The notes below the pieces were generated by a model. That model had not been told where the DNA came from. It did not search any database and saw nothing but the letters and a program-made list of their open reading frames with translations. From the NCBI GenBank assembly GCA_963932145.1, contig OZ010586.1, forward strand, positions 77,006,087 through 77,070,086: a stretch of 64,000 bases of DNA, in the 5' to 3' direction. This document shows positions 1 to 10,119 of the stretch, piece by piece (the stretch's first letter is position 1; every line of letters starts with the position of its first letter). The translations under genes and the position numbers were made by a program. The stretch comes from Acanthosepion lycidas. Taxonomy: Eukaryota > Mollusca > Cephalopoda > Sepiida > Sepiidae.

Positions 1-129
1 ATGTTATCACTAAATTTAGAAAGGTAAGAAAAAAAGGAAAGACAGCTCGGAAAATTTGATACTTACTGCATACATTGAATGCAAAAGGGACAGAGGAAAC
101 AACACATAATCTACCTAGTGAGCTTAAAT

Positions 130-500
130 AAATGGATGGTGGAACAAGGTTCAGGAAAGACAACAAAACAGCAAAATTTATTAAGGGCAACTGTCATGGA
201 TCCTTACCTATAACTACAGAATTAACTCTTCCTGACACTATGTATACTACACCTCTCAAGAGAGAGAGAGAGACAAATCGAGTTGAGTCAATAGTAGTTC
301 ACTCCAAACCAAACCAAACTGACAGTCATACTAACACCTTCCACATCTTGTATTATTATTTCGTGTAATATACCTTCGTTATTTCTACTCTTGTGTTCGT
401 GTTGTTTTTCCTTGGTCCTAACCTGGACCATAACAGTGACAATAGACAGAAAATTGTGGAGAGGCATGATCACTTATGTGCTAAAAGGACATAGCATATA
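130..500 (+). pseudogene. RTE-like LINE, C-terminal RT tail fragment, split by an LTR
   Basis: This is a decayed end of an endonuclease-reverse-transcriptase LINE. Reading across 133-191 gives a segment resembling the late C-terminus of the LINE proteins at 17.2 kb and 24.0 kb (NLLRAT), and 440-490 continues it with DRKLWRGMITYVLKGHS. The same order, NLLRVTKDRKLWRAI, is uninterrupted at 24.08-24.15 kb. The intervening 192-435 is explained by an LTR insertion annotated separately. Nothing suggests a functional gene. The family name is inferred from the residue pattern; the split is seen by comparing copies within the window. Confidence 0.6.
192..435. mobile_element. Probable solo LTR (244 bp) inside a LINE fragment
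   Basis: The insert begins TGTCATGG and ends CCATAACA; these ends are inverted repeats matching at 7 of 8 positions, with the TG...CA termini usual for LTRs. It interrupts the RTE-like C-terminal reading frame exactly. Flanking 5-mers GCAAC (187-191) and GTGAC (436-440) agree at 3 of 5 positions and could be a decayed target-site duplication. A short GA run lies near 260-275. No internal retroelement sequence is present, so a solo LTR is the simplest reading. A different small insertion cannot be excluded. Confidence 0.5.
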
Positions 501-1560
501 TAAGAAGAAATCTTAAATCTTTTTTTAGATCCACAAGTTTCAATAAAAGATGGTGTGGTTTCCTTTGCTAGAATCCATTTTTAATCCTTGATCTAAGAAA
601 GTGGTTGTATACAGCTGGCAGTTTATATACAGAAGATAAATTCACAGAAACACTTCAAACTTATAAATATATATCTAGAAAAATAACATGTAAAATATTA
701 TTTCTCTATTTAGATAAGATTGCTGCAAAAAATCTTCCACAAAACTATAGTATCTTCTTAATTTATATTTGATGTATTTCATTAATTGGACATATTACCT
801 TAGTCTTAATTAATTTTAGTTTCAGATGATTACAAAAATTGTATAGCCTGACACTGGAAAATTACATTAGTCTAGGCTTTTGAAAATTAATAATTCTGTT
901 CACTGACTTGACTGATGTAATTCAATGAGGCATGCTGGGAACTTTGCCCCAACTGAGTTTATGTTCATTCCTATTAAACATTTATTGAGTGTTGCAGACA
1001 CTTGAATTTTGATTTATTGTTCAAATTTATTTCCTATTCAGCAGCTTATTAAATGACCTTACACTGGCCTTTCTGTGCCTCTGAGTAGACATGGTGTAAA
1101 GTTTCAGCAAAGAGAGTGAAAGCTATAATCTGATCATTTTGAAGATTCACAAATCACGATATTCAATCTGTTGTATTGAAATTATTGCCCATTGTCATAG
1201 AGTCTTGTGTATTTCACTTTTACAAGTAAAATACTGTCTCTGCGCCTGCTACAAAGCTCCTTATAAATTATTATATATTATTGCATTCTACACACTTCTA
1301 CTTAATATAATTTCTGTCAACCTTTCACAATAGAATTAAATATTAATCCTCTTCCAAGCACGTTGAGGTATCAACAAATATTCTTAGTATTTTCTTCATG
1401 AGCAATTGAGCGTTTATGTAACATGATGGAGGAGTTTATTCTCATGCAAATTCCTGCATCACAAGAAGCTGTGTTTAACTGTTGCTAGAGCATAGTTCAA
1501 TTTCTCTTTGCCAAATTTTTTGACCATGAATCGAATTGATGCCATGTTGAATTGCAGTCT
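501..1560. other. AT-rich stretch without recognised gene
   Basis: I see no reading frame with family character and no terminal repeats here. The short ORF at 1139-1333 is leucine/isoleucine/cysteine-rich from AT-rich DNA and resembles nothing I know. Confidence 0.4.
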
Positions 1561-1574
1561 TCTTTATATGACGT

Positions 1575-1915
1575 GTGCGCTCACAATGTAGGTGATCATG
1601 GCTCTCCCCAACTTCCTATCTTTTTGTAGCTCTTAATAAATTTTGTCTTTTTGTTATTTCTCCTAAACCTTGTTCCCCATCATACATTTACTTAAGCTCA
1701 CTAATTATGTTATGCATTGTTTTCCTCTTGCCTTCAATCTGTCCTGTGAGCATCAGATTTTCCAAGAATAGATTCCTCTCATTATGTGTTCTAGATATTC
1801 CAACTATCTCTTCCTGATATTAGGTATTAGTTTCCATTTTGTTTCCATTTTTTCTAAAATTTCATTGTTGCTCAGATAATCAGTCCATAATATTCTTGGT
1901 ATCAATCTTTTTTTA
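1575..1915 (-). pseudogene. RTE-like LINE 3' fragment
   Basis: The sequence parallels 17219-17540 nearly phrase by phrase: a shared GATCATGGCTCTCC block, a shared CTTGCCTTCA / TCCTGTGAG block, and a shared CTCTTCCTGATRTTA block. In the 17-kb copy this part encodes, on the minus strand, the C-terminal tail of the RT protein (HNIRKRQLKFLGHIMRKE and WRAMIAYNLK). Here all frames are broken. It is one of at least five copies of this segment in the window (also near 4.05, 10.97 and 34.34 kb). Confidence 0.6.
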
Positions 1916-1919
1916 ATAT

Positions 1920-2440
1920 TGTTCTGTTTTTCATTTGCTTTTGGAATTTTCAGACAGGGAAGCTAACCTATCCTGTGTGTGATGAAACAATACCATCTCC
2001 CGCCTTTCTCAAAAGTATCAGAAGAATTGAGGAGAATGGACAACTTATACATTAAATAAAACTTATATAGATTTTTCAGGGTGGTAAATTCTAAACTGTA
2101 AAATGTCAAATTTAAGGTAAAATTCAAAGTGAAATCCAAAATACAATTCAGAGTATAATTACTGTGTACATATTCCATGACTTTTGGCACACCAGTGTAT
2201 TGTATATATGGTGCTTTCTACAACAAAAGGGGATGCAAGTTCAAATCATGCCAGAGAGCACATTTTCTATTTAAGTCTCTCTAATTATGCAGACTGATAG
2301 ATATAATTCCCACTGTTTAATAAAACAAGGTATCTACCCAAATATGTGTACTGTCAAAATAATGTGAGAAGTAGTAGGAAATATACTTAACACTACACTG
2401 AGCTCAATTTTATGGAGCAAAACTAAGCTATATTTTTGTT
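1920..2440. other. AT-rich stretch, nothing firmly recognised
   Basis: A segment near 2225-2300 has a weak tRNA B-box-like AGTTCAAATC, so a worn SINE is possible. I do not see a clear A box or terminal repeats. No protein-coding signal. Confidence 0.3.
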
Positions 2441-2636
2441 TTAATCATTTTGCACTTAGCAGGGCAACAATGCCACAAGAATGAAAGGGGGTTACAAGGA
2501 GTAAAAGATAGAGGAAAGCACAAAAAAATGAATAGGGTTCAAGAAGACATACTTTACATTTGGATTGTTGAAGATTTTTGTTATCAGAGAAGCAAAAAAT
2601 TGAAAGACTGTTGTACAAGAAGTGTGCAAAAAGAAC

Positions 2637-3440
2637 CTGTTAGAGTAGAAGTAGTGGATGTATCTAGCTAGTCCAACAGTAAAATGGTGAGACCTTGTTT
2701 CCAAGCATGCTTAAATTCATGTCATTGAGGTACCAGGGAAAAAAGCTCATCAGAACAGTTATCATGAAAATACTTGTAGAAAACACAAAGGGAAACCACA
2801 TCACATTGGTGAGAAAGTGACTAAACTCAAGATGGCTGGTCAGGATCAATTGCATTGCATATCCTTGTAGTTTAAATAAGTCTGTATTGCTGCAATGTCA
2901 CTTGTACAAATCGAAATATCACTGGTTCAATTCACCGTCCTTGATTTCTGAACATGTGACTACATATAGCCGTTGTTTCTCCCTGTTTTCACTGCTCCAG
3001 CCCTCTTTTATCAGGCCAACACCATGGTTTACCAACCAGTCAGCATTCTTCACTTTTATTCTCAGTTACACAGCCAAATTGCCTCCTCCAGTTCGACCAG
3101 TCAGCACTCAACTTGCTATTGGTGGAACCATGCCAAACTGTACAAAAAAACCCTCATCACTGCACATACTGCTAGAATGGCTGGACAGGAGAGTAATGCT
3201 ATTTTCCCGGAGCAAACTTGCTGATGTCACGTGCTGCACATTAAGGTAAGACCCTTATTTTCCTATACACCAGATGCAAGCCACTCTGGCTTACTTGCTT
3301 CTACGGGGCTGTTCACCACAATCCTTCTTTGGATTTTGTCAAGAATCTCTAGATGTGCAGCAGGAGCACCAGACCAGATATGGCACCAGTATTCAATGCA
3401 TAGACAAATAGTGAAGTCTAATACTTATCAAGGTCATCTC
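2637..3440 (-). pseudogene. CR1/Jockey-like LINE C-terminal fragment, copy A, with unexplained insert
   Basis: On the minus strand 2637-2855 reads as the RT C-terminal tail of the CR1/Jockey-like family (LTNVMWFPFVFSTSIF aligns with the frame-shifted tail at 32.6 kb). 3270-3430 resembles the slightly earlier IWSGAP...ILDKI segment. Both are also present as a second copy at 3475-3898. Between them, 2860-3250 is noticeably more GC-rich and is not explained by the LINE; a 120-codon plus-strand ORF (2887-3249) lies there and matches nothing I recognise. Frames are broken throughout. Confidence 0.5.
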
Positions 3441-3474
3441 TAAGGAAATAAGAGGGAAGGAGTTCTCCTGTTGG

Positions 3475-3898
3475 TAAGTGCAAGAGAAAAAGCTATTGGA
3501 GTAGAAGAGGCAGTTATTTTTAACTGTTTTAATAGCAGAAGAATGGGACTGAGATGCCAACCTAGTAGCATGCTTAAGTTCATGTAGTCAGGGAAAATAG
3601 CTCATCAGAGCAGATGCCATGAAAATATTTGTAGAAAAGACAAAGGGAAGCCACATTATGTTAGTGAGAAAGTGAATGAAGTCAAGATGCCTGGTCATGA
3701 CCGGTCACATTACTTCTTTGGATTTTGCCAAAACCTTGAGATGTACAGAAGGGCCACCAGAGCAGATATAGCAACAGTATTCAATACACAGACAAATGGT
3801 AGATATATAATGGTTGAAGAAGGATTCTGTTGATCAATTTTCCTCTTGAACCACCTGAGCATTGTGAGACACCCATAAAATAAACTGGGAGTACACAT
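3475..3898 (-). pseudogene. CR1/Jockey-like LINE C-terminal fragment, copy B
   Basis: This parallels copy A: 3575-3700 matches 2705-2835 closely (shared CTCATCAGA, CATGAAAATA and GAGAAAGTGA blocks), and 3715-3890 matches 3330-3430 (shared GATTTTG, AGATGTRCAG and TATTCAATRCA blocks). It is the same LINE tail in the same orientation, so A and B are either two insertions or a local duplication. No intact coding frame. Confidence 0.55.
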
Positions 3899-3989
3899 AA
3901 AAATTTTATTTGTGGAAAGGTAGTAATATTTGCGGATAGTTTTTTAATATTTCTCATATTGAATCTCTATATCTTTTTTATATTTTACA

Positions 3990-4560
3990 TTTATATTTTA
4001 CTTTCTCTTATTTATTTTCCTTATTGATTATCATCTTTTTGTTTGTGCCATCACCTTTCAGGAAATTTCCTGTTCTTTGTAGGTATTAATAAGTTTTCTC
4101 TTTTTTGTTACCTCTCCTAAGCATTGTTCCACCATTAACATACTGAAGCTTGCTTGGTAGATAATGAATTTTTTTCCTCTGTCATAATTACTCACATGTT
4201 TAGTCCATAGTATTCTTAGCATCCTTCTGTAGATCTACATTTCAGTTGCTTCAAGTGTCGTCTTCATTTGTGAAAAGATTGTCTAGCATTCACTGCTATA
4301 TAAGAAGATTGATATTACATAACAGTTCAGTCCTCTTTTTTTGTTTCAAATGAAATTTTCCTGTTCCTTAATATTTTGCTTTGTTTTTGAATGGCATCTT
4401 TCACTAACCCAAAGGGCCTTCAGATTTCTGTCCTCTGTTAATGCACATCACAGATATTTAAATTTTTGTACTTGTTTGATATTTACAATTTATAATTTGC
4501 ATGTTGGGCTTTATCTTTTGCTAAAAATATGCATTCTATCTTCTTGTAAGTGATATTTAA
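3990..4560 (-). pseudogene. RTE-like LINE fragment
   Basis: Matches the order of the 17.5-17.9 kb LINE: the CCATAGTATTCTTAGCATCC block, the CATTCACTGCTATATAAGAAG block, then a segment equivalent to the KFKYLESIL region (TTTAAATTTTTGTACTTG). Minus-strand coding sense is inferred from that copy. Many substitutions, no open frame. Confidence 0.55.
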
Positions 4561-4594
4561 TTGTTTCTTCTCACTTCATATTATAAAATACATA

Positions 4595-5107
4595 CAACCT
4601 TGTGCAAATTAATTGAAACAACAGTTTCTTTTACCATACGATCAATTTTAGACCCAATGGTGTGACAGTCAGATCATTTGCAATGGTGTGCAGTAATATG
4701 AATCTATTTTTTGGGTTTATTTTGAAATTTATTTGGCCTTGAAAAATATTGCGTCACCTGTGATTGCATCAGATTTTTATCACACCCAGACACTATTGTC
4801 TCGACTGTTGATTAGTTGTTCTATGTCCATTGTCTGCAATGGACATTACTCCAAGGAAGCATACAGAAATTTTAATGCTGCATGAACACACTACCAAGGC
4901 TTACCAGTGAGTAAATCAAAGTACTATAGACTGGCCCAGAAACTTTCCTGATTTAAATTCAATCAAGTATCTGTGGTCAATCTCCAAGGAATGACTTTGT
5001 GGAATGAACATACAAAGTACTAATGTGTGCACTGGATCATGTTTCATTAGAAAAATATGAAAAAAAGTAAATAATTATTCATTTTGTTTCGATTAATTTG
5101 CACAAGG

Positions 5108-5110
<3 letters not shown>
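4595..5110. mobile_element. Tc1/Tc3-like element, internally deleted (516 bp)
   Basis: Terminal inverted repeats are visible: left CAACCTTGTGCAAATTAAT and right end, read on the minus strand, CACCCTTGTGCAAATTAAT, each next to a TA (4593-4594 and 5111-5112), the target used by Tc1/mariner elements. Inside, plus-strand sequence keeps a start-like MDITPRKHTEILMLHEHT and, after a gap, DWPRNFPDLNSIKYLWSI, which fits the DWP-SPDLNPIE-LW block near the third catalytic residue of Tc1-family transposases. The middle of the transposase is missing, so this copy cannot move on its own. Confidence 0.8.
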
Positions 5111-5160
<50 letters not shown>

Positions 5161-5255
5161 TATATATGTGTGTATATGTGTGTGTTTTTATACATATATA
5201 TATATTTATATGTGTGTGTGTGTCGCTGTGTGTGTCTGTGTGTGTATCAAATATA
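5111..5255. repeat. TA then GT microsatellite starting at a transposon edge
   Basis: About 45 bp of TA dinucleotides begin exactly at the TA that flanks the Tc1/Tc3-like element, followed by TA/GT mixed and GT-rich sequence to about 5245. Confidence 0.9.
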
Positions 5256-5533
5256 TGAACTTCAAGCTAAGGTTTGCTCAGCACAGTTGAAATATAAACC
5301 AAAGATTGGCTGTGTGGGTGTTGCGAGTGCATCTGTGACATGGATTAGCTAGATGCCTTAGCAGATGGAACTGAGTAGCAAAAGCACTAAATTAATGCTT
5401 TCTAAGACTGTCACTTGCCAAAAGAACTAAAGTAATGTAAATTAGTTTCATGGCTTTAAAATTATAACCTGGAAATAAAATGTGGCAAACTTGTTGTTAC
5501 TGTTGGAAATAGTTTGATTTTAAAATTAGTCAG

Positions 5534-5870
5534 GCTTATGGCTACATCACATGGAAATATTGGTTCCCATACAGTTACCAAAGTTAAGCAATGTTGAGCT
5601 TGGTCAGTACCTACATGTGTGAGTGCTTGAAAATACCAGATGCTGTAATCTTAGATGTGCAGTTTGTATAATGGATAATGTATTGGAATTGTTATTAGGA
5701 GAGGTGAGTTTCAATTCCAGTTGGGTTTGTTATATTCAATTACATGCAAATACTCTTAAAAAAGGTAGAAATTGGCCTCTTCTACCCCCAGCTATCTATT
5801 AATTAGTAAAATTTGTATCATATCTATCACTAAAGATGCAGGTAAGTACCTGACACCTCATGCTATCCTT
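5534..5870 (+). mobile_element. SINE with 5S rRNA-derived head and tRNA-like segment
   Basis: 5534-5651 follows the layout of a 5S rRNA gene, including AGTTAAGCAATGTTGAGC, GGTCAGTACC and AATACCAGATGCTGTAA, corresponding to the internal polymerase III control region of 5S genes. 5652-5730 then reads like a degenerate tRNA, with TATAATGGATAATG as A-box-like and AGTTTCAATTCC as B-box-like. A body segment (CAAATACTCTTAAAAAAGG to TCTATTAATTAGTA) matches copies at 11.98 and 21.35 kb. A SINE is inferred from this modular structure and the copies; transcription is not shown. Confidence 0.75.
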
Positions 5871-5879
5871 GACTTTTAT

Positions 5880-6330
5880 AAGAGCAAGCTTAGCCTGAAA
5901 ATGGAATATTGTTGTCATACTTGAGCGGGGACTGCCAAATCCTCACTTTCCAGTCTTGATATAATTCAAAATTGTCTCCAAGTCCTTGTGAAGGAATAAT
6001 TATTTTTCATCTTCCAACCTCTTTCTGTGGCAAGTCACTTGCTTCTCTATTGTAACTTCCATGGAAAATGCTTGGATGAACTATATCCATTGATACCACC
6101 AGGTCTGACCTTCATGGCTAGGACTCACCATGCCACTTGCATATTATCAAACCACCCACATACCCTTGGTATTCTATTGGCATGAAGCAAGTTCCACACA
6201 AACAGTTTCTTTCCATGAACTACTACTTTGGGGAACAGACTCCCAACATGATATTTCCCTAATCACTACAATCTTAATCTGTTCAAGCCTAGAGTTAACT
6301 ATTATCTTCAATTCCTATCCATATAAACTA
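5880..6330 (+). pseudogene. CR1/Jockey-like LINE C-terminal fragment
   Basis: In broken frames the plus strand resembles the RT C-terminal tail: a piece like LKMEYCCHIW at 5895-5925 (seen as CTGAAAATGGAATATTGTTG), LFLWQVTCFSI, then FHELLLWGTDS and ILICSSLELTIIF at 6200-6310. The last part also matches the minus-strand copy at 36.86-36.95 kb. No functional ORF. Confidence 0.6.
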
Positions 6331-6334
6331 CCGG

Positions 6335-6492
6335 GCTTTTTACAGGGTCAGCCTTACTGTAAAAAAACAAAAAAAAACTCATTATTATCTCCAGAAAAAA
6401 AAGCTTACAAAGAATTTATTTTTCAGCATCAAATAATGCATAGCGGTAGATATGCCACTAAACAAAAATAACCAACCAACCAACCAACTAAA
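6335..6492. repeat. Retroposon 3' tail ending in CCAA repeats
   Basis: The segment ends with AGATATGCCACTAAACA followed by AACC/CCAA repeats to 6490. Similar ends (TAAGCCATGAAAAACA, TATGCCGTAAAACA) occur at 21.5 and 34.97 kb, so this is probably a shared SINE/LINE 3' tail with a simple-repeat terminus. Confidence 0.45.
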
Positions 6493-6539
6493 TTAGTCAT
6501 TAATATAATGTAAAAGATAAATTTATCATTTTGAAATTG

Positions 6540-6758
6540 ATAACCATAAAAATATAGATATATATAAAAAAAAAACAACCTAGTGGTGGATAAAATGTAA
6601 TTACAAAAATATTTTATTTCTTAAGTCGATTTTTATTATATTGCTGAACAAAAATATACACCAAAATAAAAAAAATGACAAATATAAAGCAAATCAATGT
6701 AATTAGAATAATGTTTGGTGTTTTAAATCAATTTTTATTACATTTATCATTTTTATGA

Positions 6759-6835
<77 letters not shown>

Positions 6836-7010
6836 GTCATCAGTAAGCAAAAGTAATGTAATTGGACTAATATTTGATGTCTTAATTAGGTTTGTATTAG
6901 AATGCTAACCAAAATATATACTCAAAATGTTAAAGGTAAACATAATTAATATTAATATATTTATAATATATATATTTGATATCTTAATTAATTTTTGAAA
7001 TATATGCACA
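6540..7010. repeat. AT-rich imperfect tandem repeat with embedded (TA)n
   Basis: At least three imperfect copies of an AT-rich block recur: 6650-6745, 6833-6935 and 6941-7005 share the order TAATGTAATTRGA, AATRTTTGRTGT and TTTTAAATCAATTTTT or relatives. About 70 bp of pure TA (6762-6832) sits between two copies. Confidence 0.5.
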
Positions 7011-7015
7011 TAATA

Positions 7016-7096
7016 TTAGGTTGGTGCAAAAATAATGACGGTTTTTGACGTATTTTTTTAACGTCAAAAACCGTCATTATTTTTGCACCAACCTAA
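7016..7096. mobile_element. MADE1-like mariner MITE, perfect 36-bp palindrome
   Basis: An 81-bp element made of two perfectly complementary 36-base arms (7016-7051 and 7061-7096) around a 9-base AT loop. It starts TTAGGTTGGTGCAAAAAT and ends with the exact complement. It is flanked by TA on both sides (7014-7015 and 7097-7098). The size, the ends and the palindrome match the human MADE1 / Hsmar1 mariner MITE type, which is known to have given rise to microRNA hairpins of the mir-548 family. Perfect arms imply recent insertion, gene conversion or constraint. Confidence 0.9.
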
Positions 7097-7106
7097 TAGT
7101 AGAAGT

Positions 7107-7285
7107 ATATTAGTGGCTGACCGGAATTGGTGATAACTGAATTATTTAGCATAGATTTTCCAAGCTAGCTTGCATATTTTTCACCAAAAATGGTCAAACA
7201 CTTGTAATTGTGCAAAATATTGTTTTAACTTAGCAATCATGTATGAAAAATGAGAGAGAAGAGATATTTGGAAACCAAATGACCT
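7107..7285. repeat. Dispersed repeat, copy 1 (copy 2 at 9052-9228)
   Basis: Shares with 9052-9228 the ordered blocks CTGACC, TGAATTATTTAG, TATTTTT/TTTTCTC, CACCAAA, ACTTGT, CAATCATGTATG / CAGTTGTGTATG and GAGAGA. No coding content recognised. It may be the inner part of the CR1/Jockey-like LINE or an independent element. Confidence 0.5.
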
Positions 7286-7289
7286 ACAG

Positions 7290-8040
7290 TCCATTGTTAA
7301 CTGGAGTAAAATATGGCTTGTTAATTTTAATGCCTCTAAAACTAAATTGCTCTCTGTTAATCATCTGAGAGACACTTTTCTGCTTATCGCCCGGAGAGTG
7401 GCCTGTTGCACCTTTTTGGAATGACATTCTCAGCTGATAGAAAGTTGAAAAACTACATTGAGTCCATTGCTAGGTCAGCTCCAGAATCTATCTTACATAT
7501 ATATAAGTTTACCCTTTGTTCATGCTAAGGATATTTTTGCTACATATGGTAACATGTTTAGCTGCTCCTGCTGTTTATCTAGAGCTCCTTGATAAAATCC
7601 AAAGAAGAATTAGCAATATTATTGGTACTTACCTGGTATCTCAGTTTCAGTTACTTTCCCATCAGCTAAAGTTGCTTTCAAGTGCTTTTTCCATAAATAA
7701 ATATGTAACTAGACTTTATTAATTTAAGTGCAGTACAAAAGTGGCAACAAGGTCTCATTGATATAAAGTTGAATTGGCTAGATGTAACTGTAAGTTCTAT
7801 GCTAACAGTTTCTTATCTCACACTTCTTGCTTGTGGAACTCTCTTCCAGCTCCATTCTTTCCAGTCAATGTTGAACTTCAAAAATTTAAATGCAATGTCA
7901 ATCACTATCTATTGTCTTCCTGATTACTCTTCTATTTTTATTGCTACTTCATAATGTTTTCTGTTTTCTAATTCTTTCACACCCAGAAACCCCTTGTGTC
8001 TTAGTGGCTTTACTGCCTTGCTTGGGGTAAATTTGATAAA
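7290..8040 (+). pseudogene. CR1/Jockey-like LINE C-terminus and 3' tail
   Basis: Plus-strand frames carry pieces of the RT C-terminal tail: APAVYLELLDKIQRRISNIIG (7560-7622, in two parts within this run), then LNWLDVTVSSMLTVSYL and CGTLFQLHSFQSMLNFKNL (7768-7895). The copy ends with a tail motif ACCCCTTGTGTCTTAGTGGC followed by TTGCTTGGGGTAA (7990-8030) that recurs at 10.60, 14.95, 18.89 and 32.99 kb. Broken by frameshifts. Confidence 0.65.
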
Positions 8041-8261
8041 AAGAAAATTAACTAATGATAGAGGAAAAAAGAAGAAAAAATATATAAGATGGGTTGGGCA
8101 GAGGGATTTGGACAAAGCATCTTAGGATCTGAAGAAAAAAATGAGTAATCTGGAGAGTTTCAATAGAAGAGAAACAGGAAAGTTTTCTAATATTTGTTTT
8201 CTTTGTTTCGTCTGAATTTTTTTATTTTGTTGTTTTTTTTTTTACATATCTTATTTTATTT

Positions 8262-8386
8262 AAGTATTTGACAGCATATAAGACACATGGGTGTATAAGA
8301 CGCACCCCAATTTCAGCAGGGAAAATCAAAAAAATATTAGTAATTAACAAAATTAGTAAAATTATTAGTAAATGGTACAGCCTATG

Positions 8387-8437
<51 letters not shown>

Positions 8438-9015
8438 GTGTTATTTTGGTTAAACAAGCCATGATTACTATTACACAAAAAATAATAAGAAAAAAAGAAT
8501 ACTTGCATATAAAAGGTAAGAAAAAAAAAATAAAGATCAAGCAATTATTACAATTGAACAAAACAGTACAGTTACCATTAAAATTTTATTCATCTTCAAA
8601 TCCATAGAATTCGTCGTCTGCGTTATCAAAACTCTGATACTCATTTTCAGTACTACTATCATCATTGTTAAATAATGCATCAGCATCCATTCCATTGAGA
8701 GCATTGCTAATGCCACACTTTTTAAAAGATTTCACAACAGTTTCTGGTCTAATATTATCCCAAGCTTGCTTCACCCATTTGCAGACTTGTGCAATGCTGG
8801 GACTTTTATTCTTCCTGTAAGTGTAAGGTCAAGATCAGGCATTGCAATCCATGTGTTCCATTGCTCCTTCATGTTTAAGTCTAAGCTAATAAGAGTTGCC
8901 TAGTAGCTAACCTCGGCCAACTATTGTAAATTTTAAATATGGCATATAAGATGCAGGGGAATTTTAAAAGATATTTTTAGTAAAAAAAGTATGCCTTATA
9001 TGCCATCAAATACTG
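8262..9015 (-). mobile_element. Pogo/Tigger-like DNA transposon, deleted
   Basis: Ends are inverted repeats: the right end read on the minus strand is CAGTATTTGATGGCATAT and the left end is AAGTATTTGACAGCATAT; a TA follows the right end. The minus strand encodes the tail of a pogo-family transposase: CKWVKQAWDNIRPETVV and SFKKCGISNALNGMDADALF (8586-8800), then an acidic C-terminus ending FEDE, which is typical of this family. A further piece (KEQWNTWI) lies just upstream near 8850-8870. Most of the DDE domain is missing. A TA microsatellite (8388-8434) lies inside. Confidence 0.8.
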
Positions 9016-9051
9016 TAAGTATTTTTGTCTTGTTATCAACTTTTGCTTATA

Positions 9052-9228
9052 TAAATAATCGCTGACCAAATTGATCAGTGAATTATTTAGTGTATATTTT
9101 CTCAAGTATCTTCTGTATTAAACACCAAATATCTTTCAATACTTGTCATCAGGCAAAAGATTGCTTTAATTTAGCAGTTGTGTATGGGAAGTGAGAGAAA
9201 AAGTTATTTGAAACTTGTTGCAAAACAA
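9052..9228. repeat. Dispersed repeat, copy 2
   Basis: Second copy of the 7107-7285 sequence in the same orientation. It starts just outside the right end of the pogo-like element, so the two copies bracket the LINE tail and the transposon. Confidence 0.5.
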
Positions 9229-9446
9229 AAAAGAGCATTAGTTAGGTCAGTTAAATTTCCAGTCATTTTTACCCTGATGGGAGATATTGTAGCATATACT
9301 AAATTAAAAAATTAATAGAATATAGTCTACTGGCCATACATTTTTGTCCCTGTCAAAAACATGCCCTTGATTCAACCCTACACATAGAACCCCATTTTTT
9401 TCCTTCTGATTTTATTTAACTTAATATTATTATTATTACTATTATA

Positions 9447-9983
9447 CAGAGTGTTTCAAAAGTCTGTGTCACCTTATGACACTGCGTATCTTGATAACTA
9501 TTGAGGATATCAAAACAATTTATATTTCCTGAAAGCTAATATTTTCCCGTTTCCATACAAGTTTTTACAAGTGTTCAATGTGAGCACCACAGGTTACACA
9601 ACACATCCAAATGATAATGCAATTCTTGCTAAACGTGATCAATCGAGGCTTCAATTATTTGCATTTTCGGATCATCCATGTCTCTGGGAAGGTGAAGTAT
9701 GTACACAAGGCCTTTCACATACCCCCAGAGGAAGAAGTTACATGGGATGAGGTTGGGAGACCTAGGTGGCCATTGCCAGAACATGTGATTAGTCTGTCTG
9801 GAACATCTGGCCTATCTGACGAGCAGAATGGTGTTAAAAATTAATTTTAATTAGTTAAATTAAAAATTAGCAAAAAGAATTGACACTTTTAGCTTTTAAA
9901 TGGTACCAATTCAATCCTGCTACCATTTGTAGTTCATGATATAAGATTTCTTAGAATGTTATATAGACTTTTGAAACACGCTG
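9447..9983 (-). mobile_element. IS630/mariner-superfamily transposon, internally deleted (537 bp)
   Basis: Terminal repeats CAGAGTGTTTCAAAAGTCT (left) and, on the minus strand, CAGCGTGTTTCAAAAGTCT (right) differ at one position and are flanked by TA on both sides (9445-9446, 9984-9985). The minus strand carries transposase C-terminal sequence: RWPPRSPNLIPCNFFLWGYV then KGLVYILHLPRD (about 9690-9785), the SPDL-P-DFFLWG block before the last catalytic acid, followed by a degenerate tail (LDVLCNLWCSH). The N-terminal two thirds are absent. Confidence 0.8.
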
Positions 9984-10119
9984 TATATTGGCAATATGGA
10001 TTTGGGTGAAGAGAGAAAAAAGTAAATGAAAAGAGGAAAATTTTTATTTTAAGTAGTAGCAGTATGAATGCAGGACAGACTCAGCACAGATGGAAAACTA
10101 CCTGATTTACATTCCTCCC

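Noticed and set aside
5084-5352. Tyr/Ile/Cys-rich ORFs at 5.1, 8.4, 20.3 and 25.9 kb
   Set aside because: They are translations of TA and GT microsatellites.
5534-5651. Functional 5S rRNA gene
   Set aside because: Too many substitutions and a tRNA-like segment follows without a terminator; it is a SINE head.
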